Part shown: one piece after another, positions 25,555-34,084 of the stretch
Numbering within the stretch: position 1 is the stretch's first letter
How the letters are laid out: every line of letters starts with the position of its first letter
NCBI GenBank assembly: GCA_965215295.1
Contig: OZ244045.1
Location: forward strand, 2,294,001-2,358,000
From: HK1 sp965215295
GTDB taxonomy: Bacteria > Pseudomonadota > Gammaproteobacteria > HK1
Reading direction: 5' to 3'
DNA length: 64,000 bases
Notes under the pieces: model-generated
Databases searched by the model: none
The model's input: the letters and a program-made list of their open reading frames with translations, nothing else
What the model was told of the DNA's origin: nothing
Program-made: the position numbers and the translations under genes

Positions 25555-26475
25555 TCAGTTCAGGCGGGTGGCGACAGGCCGCAGCTCGTCGATCCGCGCC
25601 TGGATCTCCGCCGCGTCCTCCGCATGGGGCACCAAGCGCAGATAGTGCTGGTAGTCGTGAAAGGCGGCCCGGAAACACTCGAGCCGGGCCAGGACGTGCC
25701 CGCGCTCGCGAAGCGCGGTCGCGTCCTTCGGGTCCAGCGCCACCATGCGATTGCACACCACGAGCAACCGCTCGAGCTCCTGCCGCTGCGAATAGGTGTG
25801 CAGGAGGTTGCGGAGGATCCGCATCGCGACTTCCCGGCGCGGCGCGGGCACGGTCACACGCGGCAGGATCTGCCGCGCCGGCTCCGTACCGCCGGCCATC
25901 GGCGCCAGCCGCGCCACGAGCTCGTCGGGCGCGACGCGGGCGCCGCGGTTGAACGGATCGATGAAGACACGCCTGACGCCGGTCGATGCCACGAGGAAGT
26001 GGGCCGGAAAGGACACGGGGACGAGCGGCAGCCCCAGCCGCCAGCCGACCTCCAGGTAGACCACCGAGAGCGTGATCGGGATACCGGTACGGCGATCGAT
26101 CACGTCGTTCAGGAAACTGTTGCGGGGGTCCGAGTAGTCGTCCTCATTCCCCCTGAAACCTTCCACTTCGAAGAGCTGGCGATCGAGCATGCCGAGCCGG
26201 TCCGGGAGCGGCATCCGGCGGTCCGCCGCGCCGGCGATCGCTTCCGCGGTCGCGTCGAGCCACGCGAGATAGACGTCCGGGTCGAGATCCGGGTACGCAT
26301 CGGCGGCGAGCGCGAGCGCGATCCGGGCGATGTCGAGCGTCTCGTCCGGCCCGGACACCAGGGATTCGAAGTTCGAAATCATCGGCTCGGACACGTCCTC
26401 GGCGAGCATGTGCGCCATCGAATCGAAATCGTTCGAGGGAGTCCGTACATTATGCTGCCGAATGAACGCCGCCAT
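25555..26475 (-). CDS. SirB1 family protein (transglutaminase-like fold with TPR tail)
   Basis: The 306-aa protein matches the SirB1/DUF1338-like transglutaminase-type family. The core has RNSFLNDVIDRRTGIPITLS, WRLGLPLVPVSFPAHFLV and the FIDPFNRG segment, where family members keep the histidine/aspartate of a transglutaminase-like site, followed by a C-terminal TPR-like stretch (LLVVCNRMVALDPKDATALRERG). The usual cysteine nucleophile is not evident, as in many SirB1 proteins. Function is unclear in general. It is a single gene; the start may lie further in (ATG 26418). Confidence 0.82.
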   Translation of the reverse strand: MAAFIRQHNVRTPSNDFDSMAHMLAEDVSEPMISNFESLVSGPDETLDIARIALALAADAYPDLDPDVYLAWLDATAEAIAGAADRRMPLPDRLGMLDRQLFEVEGFRGNEDDYSDPRNSFLNDVIDRRTGIPITLSVVYLEVGWRLGLPLVPVSFPAHFLVASTGVRRVFIDPFNRGARVAPDELVARLAPMAGGTEPARQILPRVTVPAPRREVAMRILRNLLHTYSQRQELERLLVVCNRMVALDPKDATALRERGHVLARLECFRAAFHDYQHYLRLVPHAEDAAEIQARIDELRPVATRLN

Positions 26476-26870
26476 CCGTCAGCACGTCCGGTATCGCCGT
26501 CAAGCCGAATTTCGAACCACTCCGTCCGGTACCGGAATTCTGCACGTTACCGGGGCCCGGCAAAAATGGTGCCGGGCCATTGCAATCACGCACAGGTATG
26601 TGAGGATCCCGCCTATTCGCTCAGGCTCGGGCGGCCAAACCCTCACCAAATCAAGCTGTTGTATTCGGCAGGTGACCCGGCATCGCGGGTACCTGCGCAT
26701 GATTGCAGGACCGAATTTACACCTGTTCGGCCGCCTGGAGTAACTTTTTTCGTGTCCGGCCCTCCGCGAACCCGCCACCACCGGGGCCGTGGACGGGACG
26801 AGGACGCCCGATCGTTCGGGAATCACCCGGAAGAAACGACGACCCCGGACGGCTGCGGATCGCGGCCGGG
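26476..26870. other. Intergenic stretch with two strong hairpins
   Basis: No coding region is supported. A perfect 8-bp inverted repeat GGCCCGGC/GCCGGGCC (26554-26578, 9-base loop) lies upstream of the SirB1 gene, and a second stem, CAGGTGACCC with GGGTACCTG (26669-26695, one bulge), lies further right. The segment is AT-richer than its neighbours. It could hold a promoter, a dtd terminator or a small RNA, but I recognise no known RNA family. Confidence 0.35.
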
Positions 26871-27236
26871 CCGGGGCGCTGCGTCCGCACGGGACAACGC
26901 CGCATCCCCGGGCCGGACGGGGGCCGGTGATGGCCGCGGCGCACGAGCCGCGGCGCCTCCCGGTCATGCGGGAGGCGTAACCCGCAACGTGAACGTCACC
27001 GGGCCGGGTCGAACGGGGGCCGGTGATGGCCGCAGCGCACGAGCCGCGGCGCCTCCCGGTCATGCGGGAGGCGCGACCCGCAACGTGAACGTCACCGGGC
27101 CGGGGCGCTGCGTCCGCACGGGACAGCGCCGCATCCCCGGGCCGGACGGGGGCCGGTGATGGCCGCGGCGCACGAACCGCGGCGCCTTCGGGTCATGCGG
27201 GAGGTGCGACCCGCAACGTGAACGTCACCGGGCCGT
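26871..27236. repeat. Tandem copies of the dtd 3' end and flank
   Basis: A unit of about 88 bases that contains the last 13 or so codons of dtd, its stop and downstream flank occurs at about 26919-27007, 27013-27103 and 27147-27236. The last copy is the real gene end. A second unit of about 47 bases (gcgctgcgtccgcacgggac and following) occurs at about 26871-26918 and 27101-27147. Copies are over 90 percent identical by eye. Each decoy copy still reads PVTFTLRV.PPA then stop on the minus strand. Confidence 0.8.
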
Positions 27237-27642
27237 CATTGGTGAGGGTCACCTGCATGTGGGCGCCGAACCGCCCGGTTTCGACGACCGCGTGCAACGC
27301 CCGCGCCCGGGACACCACGTGAGCGAACAGGCGCTCCGCGGCGTCCGGCGGCGCGGCGTTGGAGAGGCTGGGCCGGGCGCCCTTGCGGGTGTCGGCGGGT
27401 AGCGTGAACTGCGGAACGAGCAGCAACCCGCCGCCGATGTCGGCGACGCTGAGGTTCATGCGCCCATCGGCGTCGGGGAACACGCGGTAACCGAGCAGAC
27501 GTTCGACCAGGCGGTCGCCCTCGCGCTCGGTGTCCCCGCGTTCGACACCGATGAGCACCATCAGGCCGCGACCGACGGCGCCGGCGGTGTCGGTGCCGAT
27601 CTCGACCTTCGCGCTCGACACCCGCTGCAACAGCCCGATCAT
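27193..27642 (-). CDS. dtd: D-aminoacyl-tRNA deacylase
   Basis: Removes D-amino acids (and glycine from tRNA-Ala) mischarged on tRNA, a cytosolic proofreading enzyme. From ATG 27642 it is 149 aa and starts MIGLLQRVSSAKV, exactly the family's beginning. The two active-site motifs are present: PQFTLPAD (the SQFTL motif) and NDGPVTFTL (the NxPVT motif) close to the C-terminus. A start at 27717 would add 25 residues not seen in the family. Its final codons are repeated downstream in duplicated DNA. Confidence 0.93.
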   Translation of the reverse strand: MIGLLQRVSSAKVEIGTDTAGAVGRGLMVLIGVERGDTEREGDRLVERLLGYRVFPDADGRMNLSVADIGGGLLLVPQFTLPADTRKGARPSLSNAAPPDAAERLFAHVVSRARALHAVVETGRFGAHMQVTLTNDGPVTFTLRVAPPA

Positions 27643-27778
27643 CGCCGCATCACTCGCAGGGTGCGTGCGTCCGCCGCACGGCCGGCGCCCGCGGGCCGGG
27701 ACTCGCGCAGGCGGCACGAAGCTTCGGACGAAGGGATTGGGCGCGGCTCGAACGCGGCCACGCCCGGTCCCGCCTCGC

Positions 27779-28186
27779 TCAGGCCGTGGCCTCTTGCGGA
27801 CCTTCGACGATCCGGGTTCCGAAATTCGCCGGAGAGACGACCTCCAGAACCTCGAAGTCTTCCGAACACGCGATTTCGCGGTGCCGAATCCCCGGCGGCT
27901 GCAACACGCAGTCGCCCTTCCGGAGCCGGTGCGCGCCCTGCCCTTCGTACTCGAACTCCGCCCAGCCGTTCAGCACCAGCACGAGCTGGAAGTCGCAGTC
28001 GTGCACGTGCCACTGCCGGACCTCGTCCTGCACTTTCTTTCCGTTGGCCCTGACGATGTGCGCGACATAGTCGCCGTTGGTGCCGTCCTTGATACCGAGA
28101 TCGCGGTAATCGAATATCTCCCGCAGCCCCGGCGTCCAGGTGGCGTCGTCCGCCCTGGCGTGGACGAAGTTCCATTGCCTTGCCAT
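27779..28186 (-). CDS. Cupin domain protein
   Basis: A 135-aa single-cupin protein. The first motif is visible in QWHVHDCDFQLVLVLNGWAEFEYEG, the second around GDCVLQPPGIRHREI, giving His/Glu-type metal ligands. Such small cupins are often isomerases, dioxygenases or sugar-binding regulators; substrate is unknown here. ATG 28186 is the start giving the family's normal N-terminus MARQWNFVHARADDA. The neighbour dtd is on the same strand with a 136-base gap. Confidence 0.8.
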   Translation of the reverse strand: MARQWNFVHARADDATWTPGLREIFDYRDLGIKDGTNGDYVAHIVRANGKKVQDEVRQWHVHDCDFQLVLVLNGWAEFEYEGQGAHRLRKGDCVLQPPGIRHREIACSEDFEVLEVVSPANFGTRIVEGPQEATA

Positions 28187-28308
28187 GTCGGCCTCTCTCT
28201 TCGGATCGGGGGGGTGGGGCCGCGAGCATGGCACGCCGAACCGGCGCCGTCTCCCCGCGGCCGATGCGACCGGGAACGGCAGGCTCGTCCACCATCGACG
28301 GCGCTTCG

Positions 28309-28518
28309 GAAGGATCGAACGCCGAAGACTCGGACGCCGAAGACTCGGACGCGGAAGGCTCGAATGCGGAAGGCTCGAACGCCGAAGACTCGGACGCCGA
28401 AGGCTCGAACGCCGAAGACTCGGACGCCGAAGGCTCGAACGCCGAAGGCTCGAACGCCGAAGGCTCGGACGCGGAAGGCTCGGACGCGGAAGGCTCGGGC
28501 GCAGAAGGCTCGGACGCG
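28309..28518. repeat. Minisatellite, 15-base unit x 14
   Basis: Fourteen imperfect copies of gaaggctcggacgcc (variants at the GGC/GAC, GAC/AAC and final base) run without interruption for 210 bases between the cupin and DUF924 genes. Frames across it are open on both strands only because the unit is a multiple of three; no gene is inferred. Confidence 0.9.
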
Positions 28519-28548
28519 CCGGGACTCCCCGGACGACGGGGGCGTCCG

Positions 28549-29160
28549 TCACTGGCCGAACGTCGGCGCTCCGCCGGCCAGATAGTCCAGCTCCTCCCTG
28601 GTGGACTCCCGGCCGAGGATGCGATTGCGATGCGGAAAGCGGCCGAACCGTTCGACGATGTCGTGATGCTCATGGGCGTAGCGCGCGTTCTCGCCGAAGT
28701 ACTCGCGCCACGCGTCGTCCGCCTCCGCCGCGAGCGCCTCGAACCGCTCGATCGAGCGGCGCTGGAGACCGAGGTCCTCGGCATGCTGGAGCGGCATGTA
28801 CAGAAAGACGCGCTCGACCGGGTGCAGCGGGCGGTCCTGTCCGGACTCGATCCCGGCGACGCAGTGCGCGGCCGCCTGCTCGTCGTGCATGAAGGCGGCC
28901 GGAGAGCCGCGATGAATGTTGCGCGGCATCTGATCGAGCAGGAGCACGAGGGCCAGACGCCCTTGCGGCGTTCCCTCCCAGCCGCCGAGGACGCCCCCCG
29001 CCGCATCCTCGACCGAGGAGGCGAACCGGGCCGTACATTCCCGATCGAACCCGGGGTCGGCGCGGAACCAGACCGTGCCGCGGCGCCGCAATGCCTCGGG
29101 GCTCCGGGTCGCGTCGTCGAACCAGAAGGAGAGTACGTCGCTCGGGGTCGCCACGGTCAT
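28549..29160 (-). CDS. DUF924 family protein
   Basis: From ATG 29160 the product is 203 aa and starts MTVATPSDVLSFWFDD, the hallmark opening of DUF924 proteins. Further family segments are WFRADPGFD, LVLLLDQMPRNIHRG and FLYMPLQHAEDLGLQ. The all-helical, TPR-like fold has no proven activity. A 36-base longer start at 29196 is less likely. It is divergent from the DUF2946-like gene. Confidence 0.88.
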   Translation of the reverse strand: MTVATPSDVLSFWFDDATRSPEALRRRGTVWFRADPGFDRECTARFASSVEDAAGGVLGGWEGTPQGRLALVLLLDQMPRNIHRGSPAAFMHDEQAAAHCVAGIESGQDRPLHPVERVFLYMPLQHAEDLGLQRRSIERFEALAAEADDAWREYFGENARYAHEHHDIVERFGRFPHRNRILGRESTREELDYLAGGAPTFGQ

Positions 29161-29267
29161 CGATTGACGTCGATCATCACGGCCGCACCTTATCATCGGC
29201 CGGCGCCATTCGTCGCGGCGAGTTCCTGACGGCCGACAGACGAGTTCCCGACGGACGAGCCCCCGAC

Positions 29268-29861
29268 ATGGACGAGACGGTAATCCGCGCGATGGCGAAA
29301 TGGCCCGACACGCCGGCGGTATGGGGATGGCTGTCGCTCGATCCGAGGGGCGCGTGGAAGCTGAAGGGCGAGCCGATCCCGAATCGCGCCGTGGTCGAGT
29401 TCATCGGCCGCAACTATTCGTCCGACTGCCGGGGACGCTGGTTCTTCCAGAACGGGCCGCAGCGGGTGTTCGTCGACCTTGCCTACACTCCCTGGGTGTA
29501 CTCGCTCGACGGGGGGTGCGCGCTGGTCACCCACACCGGCCGCGACTGCGGAGCCATCGAGAGCGCGTGGATCGACGAGGCGGGCACGTTGATCCTGGCC
29601 GGCGAGCCCGGTCCCGGCATCGTGGACGACCGGGACCTGCTGGCACTGTCCGATCGGCTCGTCGACGAGCGCGGCAGGCCGGTGGACGACGAGTTCGTGG
29701 CCGCATTCGTGGCGAGCTCCCCGGGGGCGGAGCCGGAACTCCGGCTCGAATGCGATGGCGCCCGGGTGCGGGTCGGACGCATCGATTCCGGTCAGGTCGC
29801 CGAGCGGCTGCGCTTCGACCCGCATCCGGCCAGGGACGCGACGCGGGACGGCTCGCCGTGA
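29268..29861 (+). CDS. DUF2946-like proteobacterial protein
   Basis: From ATG 29268 the protein is 197 aa. It opens MDETVIRAMAKWPDTPAVWGW and contains GRWFFQNGPQRVFVDL and TPWVYSL, which I recognise from a conserved hypothetical family of beta- and gammaproteobacteria annotated as DUF2946. There is no signal peptide or catalytic motif. Function is unknown. It is followed by a 14-base minisatellite. Confidence 0.72.
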   Translation: MDETVIRAMAKWPDTPAVWGWLSLDPRGAWKLKGEPIPNRAVVEFIGRNYSSDCRGRWFFQNGPQRVFVDLAYTPWVYSLDGGCALVTHTGRDCGAIESAWIDEAGTLILAGEPGPGIVDDRDLLALSDRLVDERGRPVDDEFVAAFVASSPGAEPELRLECDGARVRVGRIDSGQVAERLRFDPHPARDATRDGSP

Positions 29862-29970
29862 GCCGGACCCGACGCCGTCGCCCGTACCCGATCCGCTGCG
29901 CACCGATCGACCTCCGGTTGGAGACGGCAAGCCCGGAGAGCCGCACCGGGAGGATGCCCGCGGCGGCAAC

Positions 29971-30264
29971 GGAATACCGGGAACGGAATACCGGGAACGG
30001 AATACCGGGAACGGAATACCGGGAACGGAGTACCGGGAACGGAGTACCGGGAACGGAGTATCGGGAACGGAATACCGGGAACGGAATACCGGGAACGGAG
30101 TACCGGGAACGGAGTACCGGGAACGGAGTATCGGGAACGGAGTATCGGGAACGGAGTATCGGGAACGGAGTATCGGGAACGGAGTACCGGGAACGGAGTA
30201 CCGGGAACGGAGTACCGGGAACGGAGTACCGGGAACGGAGTACCGGGAACGGAGTATCGGGAGA
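29971..30264. repeat. Minisatellite, 14-base unit x 21
   Basis: Twenty-one copies of ggaataccgggaac (variants ggagtacc and ggagtatc) over 294 bases between the DUF2946-like and MFS genes. Because 14 is not a multiple of three, all three frames of each strand give the same periodic peptide in rotation; the open frames are artefacts. Confidence 0.93.
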
Positions 30265-30376
30265 ACGTTCGACGGGCGTGAAATACACCGGAATCCCGGC
30301 GTCCGTCTCGCCTCCCACCGTGCCGATACACTACCATTGACGCAACGCCGCCGCGTCTCCGAGCCAACGCTGCCCG

Positions 30377-31642
30377 GTGCTCCTCCGCCAGACCCTCTCC
30401 TCCGTCGCGGCGCTGCTCTCGTCGTTCGGACTGCTGTTGCTCGCGAACGGGCTGTTCGGAACCCTCATCGGGTTGCGCACCCAGATCGAGAGCTTCTCGA
30501 CGGCGGTGGCCGGGCTGATCGTGGCCGCCTATTTCCTCGGCCTGCTCGCGGGCGGCATCCAGACGGTGCGGGTGGTGGCCGCGGTCGGCCACATCCGCGC
30601 CTTCGCGGCGTTCGCCTCCATCATGTCCGTCTCCGCGCTCGGCATCGTCCTGGTGATCGACCACTTCGCCTGGGCGGCGCTGCGGTTCGTCGGCGGCTTC
30701 TGCATGGCCGGCATGATCGTGGCCACCGAGAGCTGGCTCAACGAGCGCAGCACCAACGAGACCCGCGGACAGGTGATGGCGTTCTACATGATCACCAACT
30801 ATCTGGCGGCGGGCTGCGGGCAGTTCATCCTGCCGCTGGGCGATCCCGCCGGCTTCGAGCTCTTCTGCGTCGCGTCCATCGTCTATTCGCTCGCCCTCGT
30901 GCCGGTGCTGCTCACGCGAGCGAGCGCACCGCGGCCTTCGCCGCCGGAACGCGCCAGCATGACCGAGCTGTGGAAGCTGTCGCCGCTCGGCCTGATCGGA
31001 GCGACGGCGGCGGGCATCGTCAACACGAACTTCCAGGGGCTCGCGCCGGTGTTCGCCTACGGCGAGGGTTTCACCGTGACGCAGACCTCGGTGTTCATGG
31101 CGGCGGGGATCTTCGGGGGCCTGCTGCTGCAATGGCCGATGGGCCGGCTCTCGGACCGGGTCGACCGCCGGACCGTACTGGCCGGCGTGGCGCTCGGGAC
31201 CGCGGCGGCGTCGTTCGGCGTCTGGCATTTCACCGGGGAGGGCACGGCGAACTTCACCGGCATCATGGTGCTCGTCGTCGCCTACGGGGGCCTGTCGTGC
31301 ACGGTGTACTCCCTGTGCGCGGCCCACGCCAACGACTTCGCACCCCCCGAGAAACTCGCGCAGACCGCGAGCGGACTGCTGATCGCCTACGGCCTCGGCG
31401 CGTCCGCCGGCCCCGTGCTCACGTCGAACCTGATGGAGATGTTCGGGGCGTCCACGTTGTTCATGGTCAACACCTGGGTTCACGGCTCGCTCGGAGTGTT
31501 CGCGCTCTATCGCATGCTCCGCCGCGAGCCGAAGCCGAAGGCGCAGCAGCGTCCGATCGTCCCGTCACCGGGCGGCCAGTTCACTTCGGGCGAGCTCTAC
31601 ACGTCGATGGGGGATCGGACCGGGACCCGCCGCGACGAATGA
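30377..31642 (+). CDS. Major facilitator superfamily permease (YcaD-like)
   Basis: A 421-aa inner-membrane transporter starting at GTG 30377 with about 12 hydrophobic helices. An ESWLNERSTNETRGQVMAFY segment after helix 4 and PMGRLSDRVDRRTVL in the central loop match the MFS motif A region and the YcaD/UMF-type subfamily. The substrate is not predictable. It stands alone between a minisatellite and a CRISPR-like array. Confidence 0.87.
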   Translation: MLLRQTLSSVAALLSSFGLLLLANGLFGTLIGLRTQIESFSTAVAGLIVAAYFLGLLAGGIQTVRVVAAVGHIRAFAAFASIMSVSALGIVLVIDHFAWAALRFVGGFCMAGMIVATESWLNERSTNETRGQVMAFYMITNYLAAGCGQFILPLGDPAGFELFCVASIVYSLALVPVLLTRASAPRPSPPERASMTELWKLSPLGLIGATAAGIVNTNFQGLAPVFAYGEGFTVTQTSVFMAAGIFGGLLLQWPMGRLSDRVDRRTVLAGVALGTAAASFGVWHFTGEGTANFTGIMVLVVAYGGLSCTVYSLCAAHANDFAPPEKLAQTASGLLIAYGLGASAGPVLTSNLMEMFGASTLFMVNTWVHGSLGVFALYRMLRREPKPKAQQRPIVPSPGGQFTSGELYTSMGDRTGTRRDE

Positions 31643-31649
31643 CGGGAAC

Positions 31650-31798
31650 GGTACCGCCCTCGCCCCCGCGGGGGAGCCTTCGAGGCTCTCGACCGCCGCC
31701 GCCGCGTCGCGGCACCGTACCGCCCCTGCGGGGGAGCCGTGCTGTCCTTCGCTCCCGCCGCGATCGTCGGCGTACCGCCCTCGCCCCCGCGGGGGGCC
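31650..31798. CRISPR. Candidate mini CRISPR array, three repeats with two 32-base spacers
   Basis: Repeats of 28-29 bases lie at 31650-31678, 31711-31738 and 31771-31798. All contain gtaccgccc and end cgggggagcc (the last reads ggggggcc), and they are separated by two unrelated spacers of exactly 32 bases. Repeat ends are spaced 60 and 60. The reverse complement (GGCTCCCCCGCG start) resembles type I-E repeats of GC-rich bacteria, including a GC palindromic core. The middle copy has an internal deletion offset by extra leading bases. No cas genes or clear leader are seen. Confidence 0.5.
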
Positions 31799-31835
31799 TT
31801 CGGTGGGCCGGCGGCTCCTCGGACCCGGCGGCTCC

Positions 31836-32504
31836 TCAGGCGTGGCTGAAGAGGTAGTCCTGCATCCGGTTTGCAAGCAGGAAGGAGTGCCGGAGGCGGA
31901 ATCCCGGCATGATCCGTTCCAGCCCGCGCGGAGAGTGCCTCATGCAGCTCCGGGTCCTTGCACCCGGGCGCTCGATGCGCAGATGCCGCTCGTCGACGAT
32001 CGTGAACCGTCCGGGGGCGTCGGGGATCGTCTCCTCGGTCGATATCGTCAGGTACAGGAGCGTCCCGGTACGGCAGTGCCGATCGATCCGGTGCATGAGC
32101 GCACGGGCGATCCCGGGGTCGATGTAGTCGAAGAGGTCCCAGACGAAGATCGCGTCGAACCGCAGGTCGTCCTCGTACTCGATCAGCCGCTCGACGATCC
32201 CGTCAACGTCGCGCTCTTCCTCCGGTTCCGCCATCCCGGGCTCGTCCGCCAACGCCCGCAACACGTCCCCGATATGGAGCATGCAGGAAAACTGCGACAG
32301 GTACTCGACGTTCCCCAAGGAGGGCGAACCGAGGTCGAGAATGTCCGGACGCCGCATGGCGGCGACCTGCGTCGCGACCAACTCGAACCCCGGCGTCCTG
32401 AGCACCGTCCCCGACACCGGCAGGTCGGGCGTGCGGCGAAGCGCGGGCCAAGGGATGGTGCTCCCCGCCGGCCGGGTCCGGTCAGGTCGCTTTCCCGGAT
32501 TCAT
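31836..32504 (-). CDS. Putative SAM-dependent methyltransferase-like protein
   Basis: From ATG 32504 it is 222 aa. The segment DILDLGSPSLGNVEYL resembles motif I of Rossmann-type methyltransferases, and FDAIFVWDLFDYIDP fits motif IV. The glycine-rich loop is weak, so catalytic activity is uncertain. The gene start overlaps the bactofilin stop by 23 bases, so the two are probably co-expressed and the protein may act in cell-envelope or polymer functions. Its exact role is unknown. Confidence 0.6.
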   Translation of the reverse strand: MNPGKRPDRTRPAGSTIPWPALRRTPDLPVSGTVLRTPGFELVATQVAAMRRPDILDLGSPSLGNVEYLSQFSCMLHIGDVLRALADEPGMAEPEEERDVDGIVERLIEYEDDLRFDAIFVWDLFDYIDPGIARALMHRIDRHCRTGTLLYLTISTEETIPDAPGRFTIVDERHLRIERPGARTRSCMRHSPRGLERIMPGFRLRHSFLLANRMQDYLFSHA

Positions 32505-32985
32505 CGGCCGCGGACGCCCCGAGCATGATGTCGGTGACCTTGCCGGCGCCGCCGGTGTTCGACCCCTCCATGTCGATCGATCCCTTGAAGCGGCACCCGT
32601 CCTCCAGGGTGACCCGCGGCGCAATGATGTTGCCGTTGACGCTGCCGCTGCGGGTGACGACGATCTGCTCACGGCCGCGCAGCTCGCCCTCCACGGTCCC
32701 CTCGACCTTGATGACCTGGGCGGTGACGGTGGCGTTCACGCGACCTTCCTTGCCGACGGTCACGAGGTTCTTCTTGAGCGAAACGTCTCCCTCGATGCGC
32801 CCGTGAATCACCAGGTCCTCGTCGCCGGACATTTCTCCCTGGATCAGGATCGACGATCCGACGACGGAACTCTCGCCCTTCCGGGGCGCAGCCGGTGAGG
32901 GTGTATCGATCCTCGGACTCGTGGGTTCGCGGCGGACGTCCGCCGATTTGCCTGGTTCGACGGGCTCGTTTCTCTTGTTGAACAT
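32482..32985 (-). CDS. Bactofilin family cytoskeletal protein
   Basis: Polymer-forming beta-helical protein of 167 aa. ATG 32985 follows AAGGAG with good spacing. A disordered, charged N-terminus (about 1-38) is followed by the bactofilin core: VVGSSILIQGEMSGDEDLVI, then hexapeptide-like turns such as GRIEGDVS, GEVEGELRG-type segments and GSVNGNIIAPRV. The C-terminal tail is short. Bactofilins assemble on the inner membrane and direct envelope growth or polarity. It overlaps the methyltransferase-like gene. Confidence 0.9.
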   Translation of the reverse strand: MFNKRNEPVEPGKSADVRREPTSPRIDTPSPAAPRKGESSVVGSSILIQGEMSGDEDLVIHGRIEGDVSLKKNLVTVGKEGRVNATVTAQVIKVEGTVEGELRGREQIVVTRSGSVNGNIIAPRVTLEDGCRFKGSIDMEGSNTGGAGKVTDIMLGASAADESGKAT

Positions 32986-33135
32986 CGGTGATCTCCTTCG
33001 CCGAGTTCTCTGTGGGAAATCCGGACCCGCTCGGCGGACTTCGTGATCGACCGGACGGCAGGCCGGTGTGAGGATGAGGAGTATAGCCATAATTCCCGAG
33101 GCCACCACCGGAAGCCGCGGCATGGACGAGCAACG

Positions 33136-33384
33136 ATGCCTCCCCCGCATGTACTGACCGTGTACGAACGGGCCGATTGCCACCTCTGCGACGACATGGT
33201 GTCCACGCTCTCGGAGTGGAGGACGGAACTCGGATTCGAGATCGAACGCGTCGATGTCGACGGCTCGCCGGAACTCGCCGCCCGCTACGGCGCGAAGGTG
33301 CCCGTCCTCGTGCACGGCTCGTCCGAGGTCTGCCACTTCTTCCTGGATCTCGCGGCGTTGCGCCGCGCCCTGGGGGCGGGATGA
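33136..33384 (+). CDS. Glutaredoxin-like protein (DUF836 family)
   Basis: An 82-aa thioredoxin-fold protein with the redox pair C15-x2-C18 in ERADCHLCDDM and the cis-proline region KVPVLVHG. This is the small thiol-disulfide family often annotated DUF836. It overlaps the next gene by four bases (ATGA at 33381-33384), suggesting co-translation with the alkyltransferase-like protein. It is divergent from bactofilin. Confidence 0.85.
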   Translation: MPPPHVLTVYERADCHLCDDMVSTLSEWRTELGFEIERVDVDGSPELAARYGAKVPVLVHGSSEVCHFFLDLAALRRALGAG

Positions 33385-33839
33385 CGCCGGCGCGGCGCCG
33401 ACCCGCCGGTCCGGACCCGGCCGCTCCTTCGCGGGGCGCGCCCGATCCATCGGGAGGAGCCGGCCGGTATCCGCGCATCTACGCGATCGTCCGGCAGATC
33501 CCGCGTGGCCGGGTCGCCACCTACGGACAGGTTGCGGCGATCGAGGGCAACTCTTCGGCGCGGATGGTCGGCTACGCGATGGCGGCGCTGTCCGGATCGG
33601 ATCGGGACGTGCCCTGGCAACGCGTGCTGAACCGCACCGGCGCGGTGAGCGAGCGCAGCGGCGGCGGCGGGACCTCGCGCCAGCGCCGGGCCCTCGAAGC
33701 CGAGGGCGTCCTGTTCGACGCGAAGGGACGCATCGACTTCGACGCCGTCGGCTGGGACGGCCCCGACCTCGACTGGATGGAGTGCCACGGCTTCCATCCG
33801 GCGCCGCGGCCGGGCCCGACCGGCCGGCGGCGGAGATGA
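33381..33839 (+). CDS. Alkyltransferase-like protein (ATL, MGMT fold without catalytic cysteine)
   Basis: A 152-aa protein with the O6-alkylguanine-DNA methyltransferase DNA-binding region: IPRGRVATYGQVA, then the active-site segment VPWQRVLNRTGAVS. The usual PCHRV cysteine is replaced by tryptophan (PWQRV), the mark of ATL proteins, which bind O6-alkylguanine and hand it to nucleotide excision repair. The N-terminal 30 residues are a proline/alanine-rich extension. The start overlaps the glutaredoxin-like stop. Confidence in the family is high; repair function is inferred from characterised ATLs. Confidence 0.88.
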   Translation: MTPARRRPAGPDPAAPSRGAPDPSGGAGRYPRIYAIVRQIPRGRVATYGQVAAIEGNSSARMVGYAMAALSGSDRDVPWQRVLNRTGAVSERSGGGGTSRQRRALEAEGVLFDAKGRIDFDAVGWDGPDLDWMECHGFHPAPRPGPTGRRRR

Positions 33840-33844
33840 CCGGA

Positions 33845-34009
33845 ACCGTGCGGACCCGGACCGTGCGAACCCGGACCGTGCGGACCCGGACCGTGCGAAC
33901 CCGGACCGTGCGAACCCGGACCGTGCGAACCCGGACCGTGCGAACCCGGACCGTGCGGACCCGAACCGTACGGACCCGGACCATGCGGACCCGAACCGTA
34001 CGGACCCAG
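33845..34009. repeat. Minisatellite, 15-base unit x 11
   Basis: Eleven copies of accgtgcggacccgg with small variants (gcgaac, gtacgg, catgcg) directly after the ATL stop codon and before the HAD gene. Frames through it give periodic Val-Arg-Thr peptides and are not genes. Confidence 0.92.
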
Positions 34010-34084
34010 ACCTTGGCGCGACCTCATGCCACCGCCGCGCACGGGTGACCGCCGCCGTCCGCCGCGCACTACAATGCAGCCGCG

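Noticed and set aside
26554..26578. Perfect GC hairpin as an intrinsic terminator
   Set aside because: No T-run follows on either strand; kept only as a hairpin within the intergenic entry.
28180..29229. Plus-strand frame of 349 codons with acidic Glu-Gly-Ser-Asp-Ala repeats
   Set aside because: Produced by the 15-base minisatellite plus the antisense of DUF924; no independent coding evidence.
29527..30318. Periodic frames on both strands over the 14-base repeat
   Set aside because: The unit is 14 bases, so any frame gives a rotating peptide; an artefact of the repeat.
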